NCBI GenBank assembly: GCA_028292565.1
Contig: JAQGMD010000251.1
Coordinates: forward strand, 1 to 6,357
Length of the DNA: 6,357 bases
Origin: Burkholderia sp.
Lineage (GTDB): Bacteria > Pseudomonadota > Gammaproteobacteria > Burkholderiales > Burkholderiaceae
Direction of reading: 5' to 3'
The position numbers and the translations under genes are program-made. Within the stretch, counting starts at the first letter, position 1. The number at the start of each line of letters is the position of its first letter. The notes beneath the pieces were generated by a model. It saw only the letters and a program-made list of their open reading frames with translations. It was not told where the DNA came from and did no database searches. This document shows positions 1 to 5,858 of the stretch, one piece after another.

Positions 1-173
1 TTTCGGGAAAGACGTATGACCGATATGGGTCGCCCTCGCCAGTTCGCGAATCTGCTTAGTGCGTCCGAGGTTTAGCTTGGAGCGGTCATTGCCGGAAGTA
101 GAGCAGTCGTCTCGGTTCGGCCTCCTCGTTATCGTGAAATGAAATTATTAAGTGGTTTTTCAACACCGCAGGA
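1..173. other. Left flank with no supportable gene
   Basis: This stretch lies downstream of the last operon gene. A plus-strand frame is open from the window edge to a TAG at 73-75 (about 24 residues), but it shows no recognisable motif and could be chance or the tail of something outside the window. No convincing intrinsic terminator is visible: the GTG/CAC arms around 153-167 pair over only 3 bp. No tRNA-like fold or insertion-sequence end was recognised. Confidence 0.5.
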
Positions 174-1382
174 CTAGTCGCTGTGTCTGTCCCAGCCCCA
201 GAATTCATCGCCTTCGTCCAGGAAGAAGCGCGACAGCACCATGTTGTGCACTTCGGACGCGCCATCTACCAGTCGCGCCTGCCGGGCGTAGCGATAGATC
301 CATTCGAGAGGAGTATCCTTGGAATAGCCGCGCGCGCCATTCAGCTGAATTGCGGTATCGACCGCCTTGTGCAGCGCATCGGCGACCACCACTTTGGCCA
401 TCGACACTTCCTTGCGTGCGTAATCGCCCTGGTCGAGTTTCGCGGCTGCGTGCATGGTCAGCAGCCGCCCGACCTGGATCTGCCTTACCGCCTCGCCCAA
501 CAGAACCTGCACCGATTCCTTGTCTGCCAAAAGTCCGCCTCCGGCTTTACGCTCGCGCACGTAATCGCGAGCGATGCCAAGTGACTTGCGCGCTAATCCG
601 AGCCAGCGCATGCAATGTGTAAGACGGGCGGGCCCGAGGCGGATTTGCGTCATCTTCAGTCCATCGCCGACGCCCATCAGGCGATTCTCGTCCGGAATTT
701 CGAGACCATTGAATTTCAGCTCGCAATGCCCGCCATGTTCTTCCGGGCCCATGATCCCTATACGGCGTACAATTTCCCAGCCCGGTTGGTCGCGGTCGAA
801 CAGGAATGCCGTCAGCCCCTTGCGCGTATCGTCAGAGGTGCGCGCAACCAGGATGAAGTGTTGCGCGACACCGGCGCCGGTGATGAACCATTTGTGTCCG
901 TTAACGATCCAGCGGTCGCCTGTCTTTTCCGCGCTTGTCCTGATCATGGTCGGATCCGAGCCGCCACCGGGCGACGGTTCGGTCATGGCGAACGCAGACC
1001 GGACCTTGCCGTCTATGATCGGTTGCAACCACCGCCGCTTCTGCGCTTCCGTACCGACCTTGCTGAGCACCATCATGTTGCCGTCGTCCGGCGCTGCACT
1101 GTTGAACACAACCGGACCGAACAGGGACCGGTTCATCTCTTCATAGCAGGCAGCCATGCCCACCATTGGCAGGCCGGCGCCTCCGAGTTCTTCAGGCGTT
1201 TGCAGGCACCACAAACCTTCCGATCGCGCCTTGGCGCGCAGCGTCTGCAATAAAGACTCATTGATGTTTTCATGTTCGTCGTAGCTCGTCCGCTTCGCTT
1301 CCAGAGGAACCAACTGCTCCTCGACGAATGTCCGGATACGTTTACGATAGCTTTCGATCTCCGGTGACAAATGAAAGTCCAT
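174..1382 (-). CDS. Acyl-CoA dehydrogenase family protein, ACAD10/ACAD11 (LvaC)-like
   Basis: A predicted cytosolic FAD-dependent acyl-CoA dehydrogenase of 402 aa, a typical length for the family. Visible motifs are FAMTEP (131-136) followed by GGSDPT, a WFITGA flavin-binding stretch (165-170), RLGPARLTHC (248-257), QLNGARGYSKDTPLE (346-360) and LVDGASEVHN (371-380). The last aligns with the YEGT-type catalytic loop of classical ACADs, so Asp373 stands where medium-chain ACAD has its catalytic Glu. This is the ACAD10/ACAD11 pattern. In that subgroup, and in P. putida LvaC, the enzyme acts on phosphorylated 4-hydroxyacyl-CoA rather than performing simple alpha,beta-desaturation. The start at 1382 is preferred because AGGA lies 8 nt upstream and the MDFHLSPE N-terminus fits the family. 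The co-transcribed kinase supports the role. The exact substrate is unknown. Confidence 0.93.
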   Translation of the reverse strand: MDFHLSPEIESYRKRIRTFVEEQLVPLEAKRTSYDEHENINESLLQTLRAKARSEGLWCLQTPEELGGAGLPMVGMAACYEEMNRSLFGPVVFNSAAPDDGNMMVLSKVGTEAQKRRWLQPIIDGKVRSAFAMTEPSPGGGSDPTMIRTSAEKTGDRWIVNGHKWFITGAGVAQHFILVARTSDDTRKGLTAFLFDRDQPGWEIVRRIGIMGPEEHGGHCELKFNGLEIPDENRLMGVGDGLKMTQIRLGPARLTHCMRWLGLARKSLGIARDYVRERKAGGGLLADKESVQVLLGEAVRQIQVGRLLTMHAAAKLDQGDYARKEVSMAKVVVADALHKAVDTAIQLNGARGYSKDTPLEWIYRYARQARLVDGASEVHNMVLSRFFLDEGDEFWGWDRHSD

Positions 1383-1390
1383 GTTATTTT

Positions 1391-1394
1391 TCCT
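1391..1394 (-). promoter_or_regulatory. Ribosome binding site of the acyl-CoA dehydrogenase gene
   Basis: AGGA ends 8 nt before the ATG at 1382 and overlaps the TAG stop of the upstream SDR gene. This decides the start: an in-frame ATG 13 codons further up would sit inside the SDR coding sequence without a comparable site. The overlap suggests translational coupling. Confidence 0.7.
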
Positions 1395-2154
1395 AAAGGG
1401 TGTTGATTGAATGACCGCCATCGACCACGATGACCGACCCGGTCATGAATGCGGAAGCTGCAGAGGCCAGGAGCAGTAGCGGGCCTTCAAGATGCTGAGG
1501 CTGCCCCAGGCGTCGTTGCGGGATGCGTTTGATCAGCGTCTGTCCGGCATCGGAAGCAAAGAAATCCTTGTTGAGCGGCGTTTCGATATAGCCGGGCGCC
1601 AGCGCGTTGACGCGGATCCCGTAGCGAGCCAGCTCGAGCGCCATTGCCTTCGTCAGCTGGATCAGGCCGGCCTTCGATGCCGCATAGGCAGCCACTTGCT
1701 GCGCAACGCGCAAGCCGAGAATCGAGGCAATGTTGATAATGCTGCCCCCGCGGTTGCTATCGCGCATATGGATGGCAACGACCTGCGCGACGCGCCATGC
1801 GCCGTTAAGATTGACGTCGACGACGCGGCGCCAGTCATCTTCGGTCTGTTCGAGGAAGGGCTTGGTGGTCGCAATGCCGGCATTGTTCACCAGAACGCCA
1901 ATGGCCCCGAGGCTGGCGCCGATTTCCGCCACTGCAGCTTCGACGGTCGCTCGCTCCTCTACATCCATGAATACCGCCTGCGCACGGATGCCCTCGGCAG
2001 CGAGTTCGTCCGCGAATGCCTTGCCCTCGTCAAGCCGACGGCCGGCAAGACCAACTGCCGCACCGGATCGCCCGAGCATGCCCGCAAAATCCCGCCCGAG
2101 CCCGCCAAATGCACCTGTTACCAGCGCTACGGTGCCGTCAAGTCTTGTCGTCAT
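1393..2154 (-). CDS. Short-chain dehydrogenase/reductase (FabG-like SDR; possible LvaD counterpart)
   Basis: A classical SDR of 253 aa, the usual length. The cofactor motif TGAFGGLG spans residues 13-20 (TGxxxGxG), NNAG is at 90-93, and the catalytic tetrad is Asn115, Ser144, Tyr157 and Lys161 (YAASK). The PGYIETP stretch after the active site and the C-terminal VVDGGHS are normal for the family. The second beta strand ends in AGRR rather than an acidic residue, which leans toward NADP(H) but does not settle it. The family interconverts a hydroxyl and a carbonyl. In this operon the likely substrate is an oxo- or hydroxyacyl-CoA, as for levulinyl-CoA reduction to 4-hydroxyvaleryl-CoA in the lva pathway. 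The start has AGGA 8 nt upstream (2163-2166). The stop lies 10 nt before the ACAD start. Substrate assignment is inference. Confidence 0.93.
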   Translation of the reverse strand: MTTRLDGTVALVTGAFGGLGRDFAGMLGRSGAAVGLAGRRLDEGKAFADELAAEGIRAQAVFMDVEERATVEAAVAEIGASLGAIGVLVNNAGIATTKPFLEQTEDDWRRVVDVNLNGAWRVAQVVAIHMRDSNRGGSIINIASILGLRVAQQVAAYAASKAGLIQLTKAMALELARYGIRVNALAPGYIETPLNKDFFASDAGQTLIKRIPQRRLGQPQHLEGPLLLLASAASAFMTGSVIVVDGGHSINTL

Positions 2155-2193
2155 TTGTAACTTCCTTCATGTCCGGGTGGTCCGCGCACGGCT

Positions 2194-2574
2194 TCAACCG
2201 AGCGCCTTCGGATTATCGACCGCCATCCGTGCGCGTACTTCGATCGCCAGCAATTCCCTCACCATGACGCTCCCAGGATTGCCGGGATCGAAGGTCCCGG
2301 CACGGATCGCTGATGCGAGGCGCCGCTTGCAATGCGCCAGGTCGGATTTTTCAGATGGGGCCGGCTCGCCTAACAGGCTTGCAACCGTCTCCAACATGCC
2401 TCTCTTCACTTCAGCCATTTCCTCTGCCGCTCGCAATTCGCGAAGTGCGATGCCAAGGGCATTGGCAATCATCAACCCCTCGTAGCGGTTCTCGCCTGCC
2501 TGCGCGGGCAACACGCGGTCGACCAGCGTCTGTCGCGCGATATCGATCAGGTCTATTGCATCCGGCCGGAACAT
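2194..2574 (-). CDS. DUF6285-like small protein (LvaB-like kinase partner)
   Basis: A 126-aa, mostly helical, charged protein without signal peptide or membrane segment. The N-terminus MFRPDAIDLIDIARQTL, the central LLPAQ-type and ENRYEGLMIANALGIALREL region and the C-terminal LAIEVRARMAVDNPKAL resemble the DUF6285 family, which commonly lies beside APH-type phosphotransferases in acyl-CoA clusters. The P. putida counterpart, as I recall it, is LvaB, a small protein needed with the kinase LvaA for phosphorylation of 4-hydroxyacyl-CoA. Its ATG overlaps the kinase stop by one base (TGATG), and an AGGAG lies at 2583-2587, so the two are probably translated together and may form a complex. No catalytic motif is recognisable. 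Family assignment is by remembered resemblance and context. Confidence 0.8.
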   Translation of the reverse strand: MFRPDAIDLIDIARQTLVDRVLPAQAGENRYEGLMIANALGIALRELRAAEEMAEVKRGMLETVASLLGEPAPSEKSDLAHCKRRLASAIRAGTFDPGNPGSVMVRELLAIEVRARMAVDNPKALG

Positions 2575-3599
2575 CAATTCATCTCCTGTGCAAGTTCCAG
2601 AATCTCGGCCTCGAGCTGGGACACCATGCGGCCCGTCAATGCAAGTTCGAGCGAGCGCTGTTCTCCCGACAAATGCCGCTCGGCCTGTTGCAGCGCGATG
2701 ACTGCCCATCGCACATGGGCCAGCAGTTCCCAGTATTTGAGTCCCGCGCGGTCGACGGTGCGTCCGCTATGTTGCTCGTAATCCTGCAGAAAATCTTCTG
2801 CATCGCCAATGCCGCCGCCGCGACGCTCGTTCTGGCCAAACCGCCAGCATTTCGCGAAAAACCACCCAATGTCTTCGAGCGGATTACCCCACGCCGCGAA
2901 TTCCCAATCGAGGATGGCGGTCAGCTTGCCGTTCTCGACCAGAAAATTACCTGTCCGGAAGTCGCGATGCACGAGGCATACATCTTCCATGGCGGGGGCA
3001 TTACGTTCGAGCCAGCGCAGTCCCCATTCGAGAGCCGGGTAGCCGCCGGGCAGCACGTCGAGATAGCGCCGTTGCCGCCTGATGCTTTCCATGAGTGGTC
3101 CGGCAGGCGCCGCGCCGAGAAAAGCAAGTTCCAACAGCGGTGGACGCACCAAATGCAGCTTCGCAAGATTCTGTCCTAGCTCTCGCAGCAATGCCGGCCG
3201 GTCCGGGACCAGGCTGTCATCCTTGACCAGCTTGAAGCCGGCGCCGATGCCCGGCGCGTGCTCCATGATGAAAAATTCCGATCCGATAACCCCGCTGTCT
3301 TCGCAAAGAAGTAGCGGTTTTGCGACCTTGACCCCGGCCCGGTGCGCAACCGACAGGATGGAGAACTCATGCCCGCGGCTCAGGCTGGTTGCCACTTTTG
3401 CCGATGCGTTGCAGCGCAAGACCCAGACTTGCCTGCCCTCGCAAGCGCCTCCTTGCACGTTGACGCAAAGCGCCCAGTTTTCCTGTATCGCGCCGCCCGA
3501 CAGTCTTCTTGATGAATCAATGTCGACGTGGTCGGCATCGAGCGCCTTCTTGAGATATGCGCAGAGGCGCGTCGTTGTCACATTATCCTGGAGGTGCAA
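2574..3599 (-). CDS. APH/choline-kinase-fold phosphotransferase (ACAD10/11 kinase domain-like, LvaA-like)
   Basis: A predicted cytosolic ATP-dependent kinase of about 341 aa. Numbering from the chosen TTG start: RLSGGAIQENW (about 32-42) lies where the nucleotide-binding loop of the family sits, HRDFRTGN (211-218) is the Brenner-type catalytic loop with Asp213 and Asn218, and DWE (231-233) is the metal-binding DFG equivalent. This 'phosphotransferase family protein' type is the kinase half of ACAD10/ACAD11 and LvaA, which phosphorylates the 4-hydroxy group of 4-hydroxyacyl-CoA; it is not an antibiotic-resistance enzyme. The start is uncertain. TTG at 3599 has AGGA 8 nt upstream. GTG at 3620 overlaps the ligase gene by 17 nt and lacks a site. 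GTG at 3581 has AGGA only 4 nt away. The gene overlaps the downstream DUF6285-like gene by 1 nt. Confidence 0.88.
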   Translation of the reverse strand: MHLQDNVTTTRLCAYLKKALDADHVDIDSSRRLSGGAIQENWALCVNVQGGACEGRQVWVLRCNASAKVATSLSRGHEFSILSVAHRAGVKVAKPLLLCEDSGVIGSEFFIMEHAPGIGAGFKLVKDDSLVPDRPALLRELGQNLAKLHLVRPPLLELAFLGAAPAGPLMESIRRQRRYLDVLPGGYPALEWGLRWLERNAPAMEDVCLVHRDFRTGNFLVENGKLTAILDWEFAAWGNPLEDIGWFFAKCWRFGQNERRGGGIGDAEDFLQDYEQHSGRTVDRAGLKYWELLAHVRWAVIALQQAERHLSGEQRSLELALTGRMVSQLEAEILELAQEMN

Positions 3600-3603
3600 A
3601 GCG

Positions 3604-5268
3604 TCAATCCTTTCCGCCACTGTTGGAAAGCGGTGACTGGTTAAAGGCCTTCGCCTGATCGCGCAGGACGAACTTCTGTATTTTTCCCGTCGACGTCTTC
3701 GGAAGGGGACCGAACACGACGCTGCGCGGAACCTTATAGTGGGCTATGTGCCCGCGACACCAGTCGATGATGGCCTCGGCTGTCACAGCCTGTGCATCCG
3801 GCTTAAGGGTGACGAACGCGCAAGGCGTTTCGCCCCATTTTGGATCTGGGCGAGCGACGACGGCGGCCTCCATCACCAGCGGATGCCGGTACAGGCACTC
3901 TTCCACTTCAAGCGACGAAATATTCTCGCCGCCGGAAATAATGATGTCCTTCGAGCGATCCTTGATTTCGATATAGCTGTCCGCGTACCAGACCGCCAGG
4001 TCCCCCGAGTGATACCAGCCCTCACGGAACGCTGCCTCGGTCGCCGCTTCGTTCTTGAGGTAGCCTTTCATAATCGTATTCCCGCGCAGCATCACTTCGC
4101 CGATGGTGATGCCGTCCTGCGGAACCGGCTGATGGGTCTTGGGATCCATCACCATCGCCTGCGCCATCGTCGGCATTGGCACGCCTTGCCGTGCCATCCG
4201 CTGTGCGCGCTCGGACAGAGGCAGACCCGTCCAGTCGTCCTGCCACGCGCACAGCGTCGCGGGTCCATATGATTCGGTAAGGCCGTAAAGATGCGTGACT
4301 TTGAAGCCCATCTGTTCCATGGCTTCGATGACCGCCGACGGCGGAGCCGCGCCGCCGGTCGCCACCTCGACGACCTGGTCGAACTTCTGCTTTACCTGCG
4401 CCGGTGCATGTACCAGCATATTCAGCACAATGGGCGCGCCGCAGAGGTGGGTGATGCGGTCATTTCGGATCGATGCAAAAATTGCGGCGGGCTCAATGCG
4501 CCGCAGACACACATGCGTTCCCCCCGCTGCAGTCACGGCCCAGGTATGGGTCCAGCCGTTACAATGGAACATCGGCAACGTCCACAGATACACGCTGCCG
4601 GATGTAAGTCCGATTGCAATGACATTGCCAAGTGCATTCAGATAGGCGCCCCGGTGGTGATAGAGGACCCCTTTGGGGTCGCCGGTGGTGCCGGAGGTAT
4701 ACAACAGGCAAAGCGAGTCCCATTCATCTTCAGGACCGTCCCACGCAAAGCCGGGGTCACCCTCGGCGAGCAAGGCTTCGTATGTCAGGTTACCGATCAA
4801 ATCGCCGCCTTTTTCAGCCAGACTCTCGATCTCGACAACGACAATTTCTCTCCCAAGCGTTTGAACAACCGTGCGCACAAGCGGCATGAATTCTCGGTCG
4901 GCAATCAATACCCTGGCTTCGCCGTGGTTGAGGCAGAATGCAATCGCTTCCGCGTCGAGCCGGTAATTCAACGGATTCAACACGGCACCCAAGGCCGGTA
5001 TGGCGTAATGCGCTTCAAGCGTCGCCGGGACATTGGGAGCGAGTATTGCCACGGTATCGCCGCGGCCAATGCCACGCCGCGAAAACGCCGAGGCCAGGCG
5101 GCGGCAACGCGATTCGAATTCACGGTAGGTGAACACAATCGACCCATCCCGGACAGCGATCTTGTCCGGATATACCCGGGCGCTGCGCTCAAGGAACTGG
5201 ATCGGTGAAAGCGGCACATAGTTCGCGCGCCGCTTGTTCAGTTCCGGGCCGCTGACAGATATGCCCAT
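3604..5268 (-). CDS. AMP-forming acyl-CoA synthetase (acid-CoA ligase; LvaE-like role)
   Basis: An adenylate-forming ligase of 554 aa, normal length, converting a carboxylic acid, ATP and CoA to acyl-CoA, AMP and pyrophosphate. Conserved elements are the P-loop YTSGTTGDPKG (190-200), YGLTES (328-333), the GWYHSGDLA stretch (417-425), the hinge EIKDRSKDIIISGGENI (434-450), and the C-terminal PKTSTGKI (523-530) with catalytic Lys529, a residue commonly acetylated to switch off such enzymes. Together with LPMFHCNGW (231-239) this fits the medium/long-chain FadD/AlkK-like branch. Chain length cannot be predicted. No signal peptide is seen. The ATG at 5268 has AGGA 8 nt upstream; a GTG 12 codons earlier has none. 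It probably makes the first CoA ester for the downstream enzymes. It follows the AtuA-like gene by 45 nt. Confidence 0.93.
   Translation of the reverse strand: MGISVSGPELNKRRANYVPLSPIQFLERSARVYPDKIAVRDGSIVFTYREFESRCRRLASAFSRRGIGRGDTVAILAPNVPATLEAHYAIPALGAVLNPLNYRLDAEAIAFCLNHGEARVLIADREFMPLVRTVVQTLGREIVVVEIESLAEKGGDLIGNLTYEALLAEGDPGFAWDGPEDEWDSLCLLYTSGTTGDPKGVLYHHRGAYLNALGNVIAIGLTSGSVYLWTLPMFHCNGWTHTWAVTAAGGTHVCLRRIEPAAIFASIRNDRITHLCGAPIVLNMLVHAPAQVKQKFDQVVEVATGGAAPPSAVIEAMEQMGFKVTHLYGLTESYGPATLCAWQDDWTGLPLSERAQRMARQGVPMPTMAQAMVMDPKTHQPVPQDGITIGEVMLRGNTIMKGYLKNEAATEAAFREGWYHSGDLAVWYADSYIEIKDRSKDIIISGGENISSLEVEECLYRHPLVMEAAVVARPDPKWGETPCAFVTLKPDAQAVTAEAIIDWCRGHIAHYKVPRSVVFGPLPKTSTGKIQKFVLRDQAKAFNQSPLSNSGGKD
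3608..3611 (-). promoter_or_regulatory. Ribosome binding site suggesting a TTG start for the kinase
   Basis: AGGA lies 8 nt before TTG at 3599, inside the last codons of the ligase gene. The same 8-nt spacing is seen for the ligase, SDR and ACAD genes, which favours this start over the unsupported GTG at 3620. GTG at 3581 remains possible. Confidence 0.4.
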
Positions 5269-5276
5269 CGCATTTT

Positions 5277-5280
5277 TCCT
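5277..5280 (-). promoter_or_regulatory. Ribosome binding site of the acyl-CoA ligase gene
   Basis: AGGA, within a purine-rich AAAGGAAAAA stretch, lies 8 nt before the ATG at 5268. It fixes this start over the in-frame GTG at 5304, which has no comparable site upstream. Confidence 0.65.
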
Positions 5281-5313
5281 TTCTTTCTTACTTTCTGTCG
5301 ACACGAAGGATGA

Positions 5314-5667
5314 CTATGCCGGGCGCCCCAGCTGTGACTTTCCGTGCAGGCATAGTTCGTCCGGCACATCGATTTCAAAACAAAGCACCGCCGCGGAAAG
5401 CGACTTGCCGTAATTGTCGAGGCACAGACTGAGCGATACGCCGCGGGCCAGCGCTCCTTCCGCAACAAAATTCAGAGCGTCATCGACTTGGTATCGCCGG
5501 ACGCTGCCTTTCACCACGCCCTCGTAAAAAGCTTTGAAGCGTTCCGCGGTCAGCTGTTCCTTTAGCAATGGATAAAACTCCGATTCGTAGGCGATCACAC
5601 GGATATTCGAGGTACTACCCTTGTGGCTGGACCGGGTATGCGCAACATGTTGGAGCAGGACTCTCAT
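5314..5667 (-). CDS. AtuA-like ferredoxin-fold domain protein
   Basis: A 117-aa protein resembling the small domain found at the C-terminus of, or encoded next to, AtuA (acyclic terpene utilisation, DUF1446) proteins. Characteristic segments are LQHVAHTRSSHKGSTSNIRV (5-24, compare the usual AHxRSGDKG-N-IGV), YPLLKEQLTAERFKAFY (32-48), VKGSVRRY (52-59), ALNFVAEGALARGVSLSL (64-81) and YGKSLSAAVL (86-95). The family motif RSGDKG reads RSSHKG here, a change at a normally conserved spot. The biochemical role is unknown; AtuA is needed for citronellol/geraniol growth in Pseudomonas. AGGA (5674-5677) lies 6 nt before the ATG, and the upstream reading frame stops only 3 nt earlier, which suggests coupling to a preceding gene that is now broken. 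The residue matches are from memory of the family. Confidence 0.8.
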   Translation of the reverse strand: MRVLLQHVAHTRSSHKGSTSNIRVIAYESEFYPLLKEQLTAERFKAFYEGVVKGSVRRYQVDDALNFVAEGALARGVSLSLCLDNYGKSLSAAVLCFEIDVPDELCLHGKSQLGRPA

Positions 5668-5670
5668 TGG

Positions 5671-5810
5671 TCATCCTTGATCGCGCGCGAGCACGTATTT
5701 CCCGAGATCAAATACTTCGAGGTCTAATACGCCGATGACTTCGCGTCCTACCTTCAGTGCCTCCTCGCGGGTCGGGTACGCGCAGCGACGCGCACCGCGA
5801 CTTCATAGCT
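5671..5810 (-). pseudogene. Frameshifted 3' remnant of the upstream operon gene (possibly AtuA/DUF1446-like)
   Basis: A minus-strand frame ending in TGA at 5671-5673 is open back to a TGA at 5803-5805 and encodes YPTREEALKVGREVIGV followed by a hydrophobic/charged tail ending in YVLARDQG. It has no start codon of its own. In the next frame, just upstream (5778-5810), SYEVAVRVAAR reads straight into it if a single lost base is assumed near 5778. The composite YEVAVRVAARYPTREEA resembles the C-terminal part of AtuA-type proteins, whose genes normally precede the small ferredoxin-fold gene. The frame also carries the ribosome binding site of the next gene. Everything 5' of about 5810 is gone or unrecognisable. 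That it is coding debris is likely; the AtuA identity is a weaker inference. Confidence 0.42.
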
Positions 5811-5858
5811 CAGGGCGATTGCTGGGCGACATGGTGTCGTGAATCGCGTTGGCTTTAA
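5811..5858. other. Junction between operon remnant and transposase remnant
   Basis: This short stretch belongs clearly to neither the minus-strand coding remnant nor the transposase. It ends in a run of seven A (5857-5863) exactly where the transposase frame opens. No inverted repeat, target duplication or promoter for the leftward operon could be recognised. Confidence 0.3.

Larger units (their letters stand above)
174..5667 (-). other. Predicted operon for CoA-linked acid catabolism (lva-like)
   Basis: Six intact genes run in the same direction, with gaps of 45, about 4, -1, 39 and 10 nt in transcription order. They encode an AtuA-like small protein, an acyl-CoA ligase, a phosphotransferase, a DUF6285-like protein, an SDR and an ACAD10/11-like dehydrogenase. 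Ligase, kinase, small partner, SDR and ACAD together form the enzyme set of the P. putida levulinate (lva) pathway, although the order here is E-A-B-D-C rather than A-B-C-D-E. No regulator, transporter, thiolase or enoyl-CoA hydratase is in the window, so later steps must be encoded elsewhere. Operon membership follows from spacing and ribosome binding sites. Pathway assignment is by analogy. Confidence 0.7.

Noticed and set aside
150..170. Possible terminator after the operon
   Set aside because: Only 3 bp of pairing around a T-rich stretch; not a credible hairpin.
152..1253. Long open frames on the plus strand opposite the acyl-CoA dehydrogenase gene
   Set aside because: They are rich in Arg, Pro and Cys, show no family motifs, and are mirror frames of a well-supported minus-strand gene in high-GC DNA.
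1383..1421. Extended N-terminus for the acyl-CoA dehydrogenase (start at 1421)
   Set aside because: It would overlap the SDR coding end. The ATG at 1382 has a well-placed AGGA and a family-typical N-terminus.
2575..2709. Extended N-terminus for the DUF6285-like protein (start at 2709)
   Set aside because: The extra 45 residues are the kinase C-terminal region read out of frame. The ATG at 2574 has AGGAG and the usual stop/start overlap.
2574..3599. Antibiotic-resistance aminoglycoside phosphotransferase
   Set aside because: The fold is shared, but the operon context and the ACAD10/11-type motif pattern indicate an acyl-CoA pathway kinase.
1492..3636. Plus-strand open frames opposite the SDR, DUF6285-like and kinase genes, including one of nearly 290 codons
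   Set aside because: No recognisable domain. They overlap genes with complete catalytic motifs on the other strand and cross gene boundaries arbitrarily.
4291..5208. A 305-codon plus-strand open frame opposite the acyl-CoA ligase
   Set aside because: It is antisense to conserved adenylation motifs, with no motif or convincing ribosome binding site of its own.
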